From Flavitalea plasmicola (GTDB taxonomy: Bacteria > Bacteroidota > Bacteroidia > Chitinophagales > Chitinophagaceae), in assembly GCF_030546645.1 (NCBI RefSeq), contig NZ_JAUOTO010000002.1, forward strand, positions 992,001 to 1,056,000: 64,000 nt of DNA, given 5' to 3'. Positions 16,292 to 24,980 of the stretch are shown here, in pieces; the stretch's first letter is position 1, and every line of letters begins with the position of its first letter. Both the position numbers and the translations under genes were made by a program. The notes below the pieces were generated by a model. It saw only the letters and a program-made list of their open reading frames with translations, ran no database searches and had not been told where the DNA came from.

Positions 16292-16438
16292 ATGAAATCA
16301 CTAATTAAACAGTTATTTTTCGACAGGGAAATGGTAGAAGCTATGAAGATCGCAAAAACAGATCGTGAAGTGCTCTATACCCAGCTGATCAACGGAAAGA
16401 TCACGATGAAGGAATACATTGCAATGACTTCCAAATAA
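16292..16438 (+). CDS. Small conserved-looking protein (48 residues), function unknown
   Basis: The translation begins MKSLIKQLFFDREMVEAMKI and ends KEYIAMTSK. It is a soluble, amphipathic helical peptide of normal amino-acid composition with no signal or membrane segment. A good promoter element lies upstream and the gene ends 7 bases before the convergent T9SS-sorted protein gene. I do not recognise it. It is probably real because of the promoter, the clean start and the codon-like base pattern; homologues would decide. Confidence 0.5.
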   Translation: MKSLIKQLFFDREMVEAMKIAKTDREVLYTQLINGKITMKEYIAMTSK

Positions 16439-16445
16439 CCGACGT

Positions 16446-17399
16446 TCACTCCACTATCACTTTTTGTGTCCATACGTGGGAATGCCCTGGACGCACAGCC
16501 TGAATGAGATATACGCCGGTAGCCAATTCACCTGGCATCTCCCAGGTATCCACCTGCGCCGAGCCACCTACTTCCGCGACTCGTGTCTCGATCAATACAC
16601 CGGCAGCGCTGATCAGGCTAACTTTATAGGTCCCGGGGCCCGATGGCCAGGTGATATGAAACGGCGTTCCTCTGCGTATGGGGTTCGGATAGATCCCCAT
16701 CTCTTTCCGGGGAAGAATATGCAAGGCCGTCAATGTGTCGGTGAGAAATTGCCTGATCTTCACTGAAGGCGAATCGGGCAAACTACTTGCTTCAAGTTGG
16801 ATGCCTCCTGTCCTGACAAAATCATCTAAGGTGTCGCGAGACACTGAGGCACTGGTATCCACGGAGGAAATTTCCGGCGGAGGAAGAGCGTCTATAGCTA
16901 CGGCAGGCATCGTCCCAATCACCGGAGCAATCGACGTCTCCACCGGGTCATACATAGGCTCCAGCTCATGTTCAACGGCAGGCGATACCAATAACCCCAC
17001 CATAAACTCATTTTCTGAAATAATCGCCGTAGTATCTGCCATGGGTGTTGTTTCGCGCCCTGATTGTAGGACTACCTTCCCTTTCAAACCCGTCCGCTCC
17101 GGAGGCGTCCCATCGGCCGTCATCAACGCTCCCGCTATCAGCCAGGGCCAGCCTTTTCCACCATTCTTTTGAACGGGAGAAGGCGCCAGATCCCTCTTCA
17201 TCTGACCCGGTGTCAATCGGCCACACACCTGGGAAGCTGCCCCGCGCATATATTGCAGGATCTCCGCATCGCTCATCGCAGTGAAGTCTACCACCGTCTT
17301 CCGGCAGGCCATGCAATGGCGACCATTTCCCGAAGGATGCATGCTGGCCCAATCCTCATGACAAGGACTGGGAATGTGAAGTTGTAAAGGTTTAGGCAT
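16446..17399 (-). CDS. T9SS-sorted protein with N-terminal Cys-rich (CHEDW...CxxC) domain
   Basis: 317 residues from the ATG at 17399. The first 60 residues carry SPCHEDWASMHPSGNGRHCM followed by ACRKTVVDFTAMSD. This is a Bacteroidota domain with four probable metal ligands (C13, H14, C29, C32) usually found at the N-terminus of membrane or sorted proteins. A short hydrophobic stretch follows (about 82-93). The middle is low-complexity and proline/serine-rich. The C-terminal ~85 residues (YPNPIRRGTPFHITWP to VWTQKVIVE) are a type A sorting domain for the type IX secretion system. There is no clear Sec signal peptide, which is odd for a T9SS cargo. Confidence 0.7.
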   Translation of the reverse strand: MPKPLQLHIPSPCHEDWASMHPSGNGRHCMACRKTVVDFTAMSDAEILQYMRGAASQVCGRLTPGQMKRDLAPSPVQKNGGKGWPWLIAGALMTADGTPPERTGLKGKVVLQSGRETTPMADTTAIISENEFMVGLLVSPAVEHELEPMYDPVETSIAPVIGTMPAVAIDALPPPEISSVDTSASVSRDTLDDFVRTGGIQLEASSLPDSPSVKIRQFLTDTLTALHILPRKEMGIYPNPIRRGTPFHITWPSGPGTYKVSLISAAGVLIETRVAEVGGSAQVDTWEMPGELATGVYLIQAVRPGHSHVWTQKVIVE

Positions 17400-17462
17400 A
17401 CAGTAGGGTTTTTCATGAGATGCAATAAAAAGAAAATTGCATAACACCCTACGATGCACAGA

Positions 17463-18563
17463 TCAGACGATCTCGACCACAGGTTCCTTCTTGCTTTCAA
17501 GATAAGGCTGATGGTACTTCAGCAGGAACAGCTTTTTGGAATCCTGGTAAGTGCTGACGGCCCCGATGATATTCATGAACTTGATATAGCACCAGGCAAG
17601 GTCCAGCTGGTGTTTCAAAAAGCCGCTACGGGCGCTGGAAGGAAAAAGATGGTGGTTATTATGCCATTCGCCGGCCACGAAACCGGGCCAGATCTGGTTG
17701 ATGGAGAGGTCCTTCCTGTTGAAGTCGCTCCCGTCCTTATGCTTATCGGTCTTTCCCTTGGCATGGCCTTCATAATTAAAGGTACGGACGCCTATAGCCC
17801 AAAAGCCTGCAGCCCCGAACAAGGTAAACGCCAGGGCCGGACCGCCTATCAGGCAAAATACCGTAGCCCAGAAAGCCCAGTTAAGCAAACAGCCCACAAT
17901 AGCCCGAACTGGGTTGCAAATAGAGCCCCATCTTTGATATTGCTTATAGGTATTCGGCCTGATCCCTGTATGGTCCATCAGCTTAACCACCTTGGCATAT
18001 TCAGCCTCCGTCAGATCGCGGGCAATCGGCTGGTGATTGACATCCGCCAGGAAACAGTACAGGAAGCCGGCTGTCGCATTATAAGGATCTCCGGGCTCAT
18101 CCGACTTTGCATGATGCACATGGTGGGAAATGACATAGATCTCTTCCGGTATAATATTGATGGTAAGGTTCTTCGTGATAAATCGCCAAAACCTGTTCCT
18201 GAAAGTATATGCGTTGTGCGTGCAGTACCGGTGATGCCAGACGGTGCCATGTGTACCCATCACGATCATACTGTAAAGAAAGGCCACTCCCAGGAGGTAA
18301 AAATTAAAATATTGGAACGCGAAGATAAAGAGGCACGGGATCAGCAAAACCACCCTCGACCAGCTGGAAAAAGCAAGCCAGTTCTTCCTGGTCCTGAAAA
18401 TATTCAGGCGGAAAAAGAACTCTTTCAACAACTGCCGGGGAGAGGGAATGATCAGGCGGCTTTCCGGGTCCTGCCACCCGTAGGAAGGCTGTTCCAGTAC
18501 ATGATCCATCAAATTATTTCTCTTCTGTATTTCTGTGGGTGCGGATGCTTTAATAGTCGACAT
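17463..18563 (-). CDS. Fatty acid (acyl-CoA delta-9 type) desaturase
   Basis: 366 residues with several membrane helices. The three histidine boxes of membrane di-iron desaturases are present: HHRYCTHNAYTF, SHHVHHAKSDEPGD and GEWHNNHHLFPSS. This arrangement matches stearoyl-CoA/acyl-lipid delta-9 desaturases, which insert a cis double bond for membrane fluidity. The gene stands alone, divergent from the Crp-like regulator at 18708 across 144 bases, and could be controlled by it. Confidence 0.9.
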   Translation of the reverse strand: MSTIKASAPTEIQKRNNLMDHVLEQPSYGWQDPESRLIIPSPRQLLKEFFFRLNIFRTRKNWLAFSSWSRVVLLIPCLFIFAFQYFNFYLLGVAFLYSMIVMGTHGTVWHHRYCTHNAYTFRNRFWRFITKNLTINIIPEEIYVISHHVHHAKSDEPGDPYNATAGFLYCFLADVNHQPIARDLTEAEYAKVVKLMDHTGIRPNTYKQYQRWGSICNPVRAIVGCLLNWAFWATVFCLIGGPALAFTLFGAAGFWAIGVRTFNYEGHAKGKTDKHKDGSDFNRKDLSINQIWPGFVAGEWHNNHHLFPSSARSGFLKHQLDLAWCYIKFMNIIGAVSTYQDSKKLFLLKYHQPYLESKKEPVVEIV

Positions 18564-18707
18564 GCAATGCTTTAAGGAGTTTGGATGTAATGTAACGTTA
18601 AAATCGTCAAAAACGTGTACCAGACTGTGAATGAATTGCTAATCATTTGGCTAAAACAGCTATATTCAGACATATGATCTGAGGACAACCACATTTTACT
18701 GAACATC

Positions 18708-19277
18708 ATGCATCCCGCTTTAAAAAAACTATTTGCCGGAAAGATCATTCTGACCCAGGAACAGGAAGAACTGGTCAACGGCTGCTTCAAACCTCTGTCA
18801 GCCAGACGTAACGAGATCCTGGTACAAAAAGGCAGTATCGCCAGGCACCTATACCTCGTAGTAAAAGGTTGTTTGAGAATATTCCTCACCAACGAAGATG
18901 GCAGCGAAGCAACACGATTTCTCATATTCGACGGATCCATGGGTACTGCCTTCCCCAGCTTCATATTAAAAAAACCATCTGTGGCATCCGTCCAAAGCCT
19001 TGGGCCTTCCGAACTGCTGACGTTGAGCTACGCCGACAGACAGACCCTGTTCAACAAGATACCGGGCTGGGAGACCATGTATCGGCAGGCGATGGAACTG
19101 GCTTACATCGAATCCATACAAAGGATAGAAAGTCTCATCACCATGGATGCCAGGGCCCGTTATAAGATCCTGTTACGCGATCATCCTGAGATCATCCAAA
19201 GACTCCCCTCCAGGATCGTGGCCGACTACCTGGGCATTTCACAGGAAACACTGAGCCGGTTGAAATCAAAAAAATGA
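18708..19277 (+). CDS. Crp/Fnr-family transcriptional regulator
   Basis: 189 residues. Residues about 15-115 form a cyclic-nucleotide-binding-like jelly roll (LVQKGSIARHLYLVVKGCLR), and the last 45 residues hold a short helix-turn-helix (RLPSRIVADYLGISQETLSR). The canonical cAMP-binding motif is absent, as in most Bacteroidota Crp-like proteins, so the ligand is unknown. It is divergent from the desaturase and lies 68 bases before the alpha/beta hydrolase, and may regulate either. Confidence 0.85.
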   Translation: MHPALKKLFAGKIILTQEQEELVNGCFKPLSARRNEILVQKGSIARHLYLVVKGCLRIFLTNEDGSEATRFLIFDGSMGTAFPSFILKKPSVASVQSLGPSELLTLSYADRQTLFNKIPGWETMYRQAMELAYIESIQRIESLITMDARARYKILLRDHPEIIQRLPSRIVADYLGISQETLSRLKSKK

Positions 19278-19345
19278 TTTTTTGACTATTGTCAACGTTT
19301 TTCAGAGCCGAAAGGTCTTGCTTTGTACTGTCAAAATGTACAACC

Positions 19346-20359
19346 ATGCACAGGCAAATATGGCTCGTTCTATTATTGTTAACCTATCACTACGCCTTCA
19401 CGCAGGCCAATATTGGTCAGCGCACTTATGCATTCAGGGATTCATTGCGCCATCGTCCCGTGATCACCGAGGTCTGGTATCCGACAGAAGATACTTTACA
19501 GCCGGCTGACAACGGCTTTTCTGCATTTACCCGCAAGCCCACCGTTCGTAATGGCAGGGTGCCAGCCGGCAAATGGCCGCTGGTCATGCTCTCGCATGGC
19601 ACCGGCGCCGGCAGGCTCACCCTCGAATGGCTGGCGCAGGCATTGGCAGAGAATGGATTTATCGTCGCAGCGGTCGACCATTATGGTAATACCTATGATA
19701 ATAAGATACCCCTGGAATTCCTAAAACCGTGGGAGCGCCCATTGGATATCAGCGTTGCTTTGACGGAATTACTAAAGGACAATGATTTCCAACCCTACAT
19801 CGATCAACGGAAGATAGGCGCCATCGGCTTCTCTTTTGGAGGATTCACCGTAATAGCCCTGGCAGGAGGCGAGGTGAACTATACTACGCTGATCAATTAC
19901 TTCAAGACCACGGGCCGTAAAGAGCTGGAACTACCCGAGTTTCCCGGCCTTGCAAAATACCTGGATGACACTGCTCTTACAGCTGGCGTCAAACGTGCGC
20001 CTGCGCTAAAGGACAGCCGGATCAAAGCCTTCTTCGCCATCTCTCCGGCCCTGGGACCCGGTTTTACCACAAAGCAACAGTTTAAGAATATCGCCGACCC
20101 TGTTTATATCACCGGATCGCAAAGCGACAGCATTGCACCCGCAAAAACCAATGCCCGGCACTTTCATCAGTTGATCAGCAATTCAGGTTATTACGAATTC
20201 TCCGGCAAGACAGGACATTATGTGATGCTGGGCGAGGCCATAGATGAAGTGAAAAAAGAAGGTCCTACTCTTTTCGTGGATGATCCCACCGTCAACAGGC
20301 ATGCCGTCCATCTTAAAGTCGATAGCCTGGCCGTTGAATTCTTTAAGAAGAACTTATAG
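19346..20359 (+). CDS. Secreted alpha/beta hydrolase (dienelactone/PAF-acetylhydrolase-like)
   Basis: 337 residues from the ATG at 19346; a longer start at 19289 would hide the signal peptide (MHRQIWLVLLLLTYHYAFTQ). The nucleophile elbow GFSFGG carries the catalytic serine, SHGTGAGRLTLEWLA provides the oxyanion region, and GKTGHYVMLG contributes the histidine. This resembles predicted dienelactone hydrolases and PAF-acetylhydrolase-like esterases. The substrate is unknown, but an exported ester hydrolase is well supported. It has no operon partner. Confidence 0.8.
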   Translation: MHRQIWLVLLLLTYHYAFTQANIGQRTYAFRDSLRHRPVITEVWYPTEDTLQPADNGFSAFTRKPTVRNGRVPAGKWPLVMLSHGTGAGRLTLEWLAQALAENGFIVAAVDHYGNTYDNKIPLEFLKPWERPLDISVALTELLKDNDFQPYIDQRKIGAIGFSFGGFTVIALAGGEVNYTTLINYFKTTGRKELELPEFPGLAKYLDDTALTAGVKRAPALKDSRIKAFFAISPALGPGFTTKQQFKNIADPVYITGSQSDSIAPAKTNARHFHQLISNSGYYEFSGKTGHYVMLGEAIDEVKKEGPTLFVDDPTVNRHAVHLKVDSLAVEFFKKNL

Positions 20360-20449
20360 AAGCTCAGCTCATACACTTTTTTCCGCATTTCATTCATTCT
20401 TACCCCTTAGTTGCTGTTCCATGCAGATAATTTTACATAAAAAACATCC

Positions 20450-21409
20450 ATGGAAAAGATGCTCCTCCTTGCACTCTACACATCCTGCATCCTGCCCCAT
20501 CTCTCCGCCCAATCTTCCAGGATAGAGTATCGTACGATCGTAAAGCTCACCCCTGCCGAACAAATAAACAATCTCCTCACCTGCTGGAAGCCCAATGAAA
20601 AGGCCGCACCATCGCTCATTGTCATCCAGCAATCAAATGGGACATTCTCCATCATTTCTGACAACACCAGGAAAGACAATCTAACCCGTGAACAGGTGAG
20701 CGCATCCTTCATCTGCCCTAACACCGATCCGAATAAAGTTCCCAAAGAATCCTATACAGGGTATAGCAAGCTGCTGGCCAATGGCGCCTATAGCAAAGTT
20801 CTCTTCATGCGGGAATCGGGCAATCGCTTCGTGGCAGTGGTAGCAGATGACAAGAAACAGTTTTTCTTCATTAATTCAGAAGGCCAGAAAACATTGCTGG
20901 ATGGCAAGCCGGATAACCTCATCACCAACCAGGACGTGTCCAGGGCGGCCGTTGTGCTGGCCGACAAGCAGGCAACGCCCATGGAAGAGGTGAATAAAAT
21001 GTCTCATGATCAGCAGATAGCCTTTTTTGAGAAAATGCGCACCACCGACCTCACGCGCAAAGTCTGGCTTTCCGACAATAAAACGTTCACCGTACTAAAA
21101 AAAAGCCGGCTAAGCTTCGACGTGTCCGGCCGCCACTTCATAGAGATACAGCCCAAAACCTTCTACATCGACGGAGTACCCTGTCAGAAAGATATTTCCG
21201 GCGGCGGCACGCAATTATTTGTAAGCCCCGATGGGAAAGACTGGGCCTATTGCTACATGATCTATCTCTCATTTAAGAACAACACCAACCTGCAGAATGT
21301 CTTCAATCCCTTCATCACTATAGAGGACGGAAAAGAATATTTGAATTGGTTCATCGTCCAAAAGGAGAATAACAGCACCTTGCTAAAGCACGGTAAAAGG
21401 CAATGGTAG
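20450..21409 (+). CDS. Secreted hypothetical protein
   Basis: 319 residues with a signal peptide (MEKMLLLALYTSCILPHLSA). The rest is predicted soluble, with short beta strands such as SKVLFMRESGNRFVAVVADD and KQFFFINSEGQKTLL that suggest a propeller-like or WD-type fold. There is no recognisable catalytic motif. It lies 90 bases after the hydrolase and is followed by a 290-base gap; function unknown. Confidence 0.6.
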   Translation: MEKMLLLALYTSCILPHLSAQSSRIEYRTIVKLTPAEQINNLLTCWKPNEKAAPSLIVIQQSNGTFSIISDNTRKDNLTREQVSASFICPNTDPNKVPKESYTGYSKLLANGAYSKVLFMRESGNRFVAVVADDKKQFFFINSEGQKTLLDGKPDNLITNQDVSRAAVVLADKQATPMEEVNKMSHDQQIAFFEKMRTTDLTRKVWLSDNKTFTVLKKSRLSFDVSGRHFIEIQPKTFYIDGVPCQKDISGGGTQLFVSPDGKDWAYCYMIYLSFKNNTNLQNVFNPFITIEDGKEYLNWFIVQKENNSTLLKHGKRQW

Positions 21410-21699
21410 AGGCATTCCCAGTCCACTACAGATAGGAATAGTCAACCATATAATAACGACCTTTATAATCAACGATTTACGGCAGCCATTTCATCGTACA
21501 TTTCCTACGTAATATACCCTATGACATCCCATTTGTGATGAGTATCTTTGACCTTATCGTTACAGTCTTCTGCAAAATGAAAAACCCTTACTACCGTACC
21601 CGACAGAAGACTGCAAATCCTCCCAATATTCTATGCTAAACACTTCGTTGAAGTAATCCAAAACCTGGGGCCGGCATTGTTTTACCTTAATTTAAAACG
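21410..21699. other. 290-base gap: possible leader region of the lytic transglycosylase gene
   Basis: No long gene is present. A promoter-like TATCTTTG lies at 21543-21550. Downstream is a perfect 10-bp inverted repeat, CAGTCTTCTG (21563-21572) and CAGAAGACTG (21604-21613), flanking the start of a 20-codon ORF (21577-21639, MKNPYYRTRQKTANPPNILC). Together these could form an attenuator or leader-peptide region for the gene at 21700, but the ORF may be chance. Confidence 0.35.
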
Positions 21700-22569
21700 A
21701 TGTTGAAGTCACAAGTACCCTTTTTCGTTTGTAGTTTAGCATTTATCGTAGCAACGCCACAAGCCGCCAACTCGGGCCGTGCAAAAGTGCTCCCTGTAAA
21801 AAATGTATTGGTTGCACCTGCCAATACATCCAGCGTAAAAAGCCCGGCAGCTCCCTCCAAAAAGAGTAAGTTCTCATTGCCTGCTCCCGACCAGCAGCAG
21901 ATGAAATTTGTACATGCATACATTAAGAACAACGACGATTGCCTGCTTACTGTAAAGCACAGAAGTGAAGGCCCTTTCGCCATCATCGATTCCGTTCTCG
22001 GCCGCTATGGTCTCCCGCTGGAGCTGAAATACCTGGCCGTGATCGAGTCCGACCTGAAGCCTACGGCCCTATCCCGGGTAGGCGCGAAAGGCCCCTGGCA
22101 ATTGATGCCCGGCACAGCGCATGAGCTTGGATTGAAGGTCAACCGTCGCGCAGACGAACGGGTGAACTATTACAAGAGCACGCGTGCAGCCGCGAAATAC
22201 CTGAAGGACCTGCACAGGGAATTCAAAGATTGGCTCCTCGTGCTGGCTGCTTATAATGGCGGTCCCAGGCCCGTCTATAGAGCGATCCGCAAATCACATA
22301 GCCGCAATTTTTGGGTTCTCCAGCGCTATCTGCCCGCCGAATCCAGGCTGCATGTGAAAAGATTCATCGCTACCGCTTATTATTTCGAGCGTGCCGATAG
22401 TCTGGCGGCCAGGCCGGCCGCTGCCCCAGCGCCCATGGCCAACTACGCCGTATCGAAGAGCAAGCCGCAGGAAACCCAGGAGTCGGCAGATGAAAAGTTC
22501 AGCCGGCTGATGAAGGAATCGGCGGGTTCATTAAAGACCTCCAGCGAACTGTTGGATCAAAATTATTAA
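21700..22569 (+). CDS. Lytic transglycosylase (SLT domain, MltD-like)
   Basis: 289 residues with an N-terminal signal-like segment. The SLT catalytic domain (about 90-235) shows the catalytic glutamate in AVIESDLKPTALS (E116), the GPWQLMPGTA motif and AAYNGG (183-188). These enzymes cut peptidoglycan glycan strands with formation of 1,6-anhydro ends. No LysM domain is present; the C-terminal 55 residues are low-complexity (AARPAAAPAPMANYAVSKSK). It probably acts in the periplasm in wall remodelling. It is followed by a rho-independent terminator at 22600-22630. Confidence 0.9.
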   Translation: MLKSQVPFFVCSLAFIVATPQAANSGRAKVLPVKNVLVAPANTSSVKSPAAPSKKSKFSLPAPDQQQMKFVHAYIKNNDDCLLTVKHRSEGPFAIIDSVLGRYGLPLELKYLAVIESDLKPTALSRVGAKGPWQLMPGTAHELGLKVNRRADERVNYYKSTRAAAKYLKDLHREFKDWLLVLAAYNGGPRPVYRAIRKSHSRNFWVLQRYLPAESRLHVKRFIATAYYFERADSLAARPAAAPAPMANYAVSKSKPQETQESADEKFSRLMKESAGSLKTSSELLDQNY

Positions 22570-22599
22570 GTCTGTGTAATTCACCTTTCATGACCATCA

Positions 22600-22630
22600 C
22601 TGGGGCTTCATTTTTGGAGCCTCAGTTTTT
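22600..22630 (+). terminator. Rho-independent terminator after the lytic transglycosylase gene
   Basis: CTGGGGCTTCA (22600-22610) pairs with TGGAGCCTCAG (22615-22625) through two G-T wobbles around a TTTT loop, followed by TTTTT. It lies 31 bases after the stop codon. Confidence 0.7.
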
Positions 22631-22664
22631 CCGACTTTTCCTATCTTCACTTCAAAACACCCAA

Positions 22665-23126
22665 GTGAAGCCCCTTCGCTCCCCCCTATCCATTCTCATC
22701 GTTACGCAAGCCCTTCTATGCCTCCTGGAGACCTATCTCGTCTCCAAAATATCCTTCATCGGTAAAGTAGGCATCGCCATCGTACACCGGGAATATAGCC
22801 TGCTGCGCTCCGGCTGGAAAACCTTCCTCCTGCTGTTCAGCATCCAGGTCGTCATCATCATAATCCAAAGTATCATTGAAAAAAAATCCCCCAAAAGGTT
22901 AGCTACCATTGTCAGCGCTGCTATCCTTCTTCTCGGCGTCATCGGGCTCTACGTCACCTTCCAGGATTTCCTCCACACCTACACTCACCGCCTGCTGAAA
23001 GAAAGATTCCACGCCGCATTCTATCTTTTCTGGCTCAGCTGGACCGGCACCTGCCTGTATTTCATCGTACTGCTGAACAAAAGAAAGCCGGAGACATTCC
23101 CGCTGGATCCTAATATGCCCATTTAA
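22665..23126 (+). CDS. Four-helix membrane protein, function unknown
   Basis: 153 residues from the GTG at 22665. An in-frame ATG at 22590 exists, but it lies before the terminator of the preceding gene and would put that hairpin inside the coding region, so it is unlikely. The protein has four hydrophobic segments (about 9-25, 50-70, 82-102 and 118-138), with LFSIQVVIIIIQSIIEKKSP as one clear helix. No family is recognised. Confidence 0.55.
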   Translation: MKPLRSPLSILIVTQALLCLLETYLVSKISFIGKVGIAIVHREYSLLRSGWKTFLLLFSIQVVIIIIQSIIEKKSPKRLATIVSAAILLLGVIGLYVTFQDFLHTYTHRLLKERFHAAFYLFWLSWTGTCLYFIVLLNKRKPETFPLDPNMPI

Positions 23127-23228
23127 TCCCGCTTTAATCCCTCTTTAACAGCACCTTAGTAATCCCACCAGGCTTAATCCGCTCCAATAAGCGAATTGCA
23201 TTTCATCTCCTAACAAAAAAATCTATGT

Positions 23229-23603
23229 ATGAAAAAGTTACTCATCGCCACCCTGATCATAGCTGGAAGCCTGGTTGCTAATTCCGCCCATTCCCAGGTG
23301 CATGTCGAAGCGCAGTTTGGCACATACGAAAGGGATTTCCCCGGCTACACCTATTACACCTATCCCGCCTGGCGGGGCCATTACCAGGATCGCTGGTATT
23401 ATGAGCACTACCGTCGCAGGTTCCACAGAGAGCACAGGCATTATTTCCGCGGTAGGGAATTCGACCATCATGCATGGGAAGGCCGGAATGATGGGGATAG
23501 AGGAAGAGGCTGGGACCGTGATCGGGACAGAGGTTGGGATCGTGATCGGGACAGAGGCCGTGACAGAGACGGCGACCGCGACCGTCATGACCGCCGTTAC
23601 TAA
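23229..23603 (+). CDS. Secreted protein with an Arg/Asp-repeat tail
   Basis: 124 residues with a signal peptide (MKKLLIATLIIAGSLVANSA). The first half of the mature protein is rich in Tyr, Arg and His (YPAWRGHYQDRWYYEHYRRR). The last 35 residues are a WDRDRDRG-type repeat of alternating Arg and Asp, encoded by 24-bp DNA repeats at 23508-23555. Small secreted Tyr/Arg-rich proteins of this kind are common in Bacteroidota and have no known function; the tail may bind nucleic acid, polyanions or other charged tails. Confidence 0.65.
   Translation: MKKLLIATLIIAGSLVANSAHSQVHVEAQFGTYERDFPGYTYYTYPAWRGHYQDRWYYEHYRRRFHREHRHYFRGREFDHHAWEGRNDGDRGRGWDRDRDRGWDRDRDRGRDRDGDRDRHDRRY
23508..23555 (+). repeat. 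24-bp tandem repeat encoding Arg/Asp octapeptides
   Basis: Two nearly identical 24-base units (23508-23531 and 23532-23555, differing at two positions) encode WDRDRDRG. A degenerate third follows. The unit length is a multiple of three, so copy-number change would keep the reading frame. Confidence 0.75.
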
Positions 23604-23623
23604 GATAGCAGGAGCGTAATGAT

Positions 23624-24877
23624 CTAAACCGTTTTCTTCAGCGTGATCACCGTAATTTCCGGCCAGATACCGAGGCGTCCAGAAAATGCCAGAAAGCCGA
23701 AACCGCGGTTCACATAGAGAAAACGGTTTTTTTCATTTGCCAGACCCGCCCAGTCGAGATAGCGGTACGCGACAGGGCTCCAGCGCAGCTTATCCGTTTC
23801 CACGCCGAACTGCGCTCCATGCGTATGCCCGGCCAGGGTTAAATGAATGGTCGTATCGTGATACCGTATCTTCTCTTCCCAATGCGTTGGGTCATGCGAC
23901 AGGCAGATCTTGAACGCATCCTTATCCACGCCTTCCAACGCCTTGTCAAGATCGCCGATCTGAATAAACCCCTTTCCCCAATTTTGCACGCCGACAAGCG
24001 CTATCTTTTGCCCATTCTTTTCCAGCAGCACATGTTCGTCCAGCAGTAGCCTGTAGCCTAATGCAGCATGATGCGCTTTCAGCTTTTCCAGATTGGCGGC
24101 TTTCTCTTCGGGGCTGGCCCACTCGATATAATCGCCATAATCATGGTTTCCCAGCACGGAGAACTGTCCATAGGGCGCTTTCAAAGATCCAAAATGAGCG
24201 ATATAGGGTTCGATCTCCCAGGCCGCATTGTTCACCAGGTCGCCGGTGAATACGAACAGATCGCTTTTCTGTTCTTTGGCAAGGTCGATCCCTCTTTGCA
24301 CGGCTGTCGTATTGTCGAAGGAGCCCGAGTGGATATCGGACAGCTGTGTGATGGTAAACCCGTCAAAAGCCTCAGGCAGATCGTCGAAATAGACCGTCTG
24401 GCGGTGCACCCTGTAATCGTACTTGCCTTTCAGCATGGCGTATAGGAATCCTGTAAAAGGAATGGCTGCAAACAATACCGCCGCGTCGCTGATAAACCGC
24501 CTGCGGCCGGGGATCAATGATCCCGCACCGGCACCGGTCCCAAAAAGCCTTCGCCCAATGCCATAGAACAGCCTTCCTATATCCCCCAGGGATAAGACCA
24601 CCACAAAAAAAACCTTCGTAATAAAAAAGACAACGAACAAACTGAGCATCCATTCATGATAAGGCGTCATCCCCCGGGCGGACCTGTAGCTGGGCACTCC
24701 TGCGACGAACAGTACGGTGACACCCAACGATATGATGAGATACCCCCATTTGACCAGGGGCCACCTTCGGCCCGTCTTCAGGCTTTTTAAACCGCTCAGC
24801 ACATACCAATCCAACAGAAAATTTATACCCAGGATAATTAATAAGATCCTTATGGCGGCGGAACCACTTCTATGCAT
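23624..24877 (-). CDS. Membrane-anchored metallophosphoesterase
   Basis: 417 residues. About four N-terminal membrane segments (residues 5-150) precede a calcineurin-like phosphoesterase domain with all its metal motifs: SDIHSG, FTGDLVN, GNHDYG, a later SHDP and GHTHGAQ. This is the YkuE/LpxG-like group, which cleaves phosphodiester or pyrophosphate bonds in lipid or nucleotide substrates. The domain probably faces the periplasm, but this and the substrate are inferred. It is divergent from the AraC regulator at 24981 and convergent with the Arg/Asp-rich protein. Confidence 0.85.
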   Translation of the reverse strand: MHRSGSAAIRILLIILGINFLLDWYVLSGLKSLKTGRRWPLVKWGYLIISLGVTVLFVAGVPSYRSARGMTPYHEWMLSLFVVFFITKVFFVVVLSLGDIGRLFYGIGRRLFGTGAGAGSLIPGRRRFISDAAVLFAAIPFTGFLYAMLKGKYDYRVHRQTVYFDDLPEAFDGFTITQLSDIHSGSFDNTTAVQRGIDLAKEQKSDLFVFTGDLVNNAAWEIEPYIAHFGSLKAPYGQFSVLGNHDYGDYIEWASPEEKAANLEKLKAHHAALGYRLLLDEHVLLEKNGQKIALVGVQNWGKGFIQIGDLDKALEGVDKDAFKICLSHDPTHWEEKIRYHDTTIHLTLAGHTHGAQFGVETDKLRWSPVAYRYLDWAGLANEKNRFLYVNRGFGFLAFSGRLGIWPEITVITLKKTV

Positions 24878-24980
24878 GGAGCAAATATCTCATTAATTTT
24901 CTCCGGGGCCAAAACCGGTTAATATCAAAAAAATCCATAAATTGACACGCAATAGGCTCTAACCAATACATCCGTAAATC

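Noticed and set aside
17454-18575. A 373-codon open frame on the plus strand
   Set aside because: It is antisense to the fatty acid desaturase, whose three histidine boxes are intact; its translation is low-complexity and has no recognisable domain.
19278-19300. Terminator after the Crp-like gene (TTGAC/GTCAA)
   Set aside because: The stem is only five A/T-rich pairs; too weak to call.
22590-22664. ATG start for the membrane protein gene
   Set aside because: The segment contains the terminator hairpin and T-run of the preceding gene, so the GTG at 22665 is preferred.
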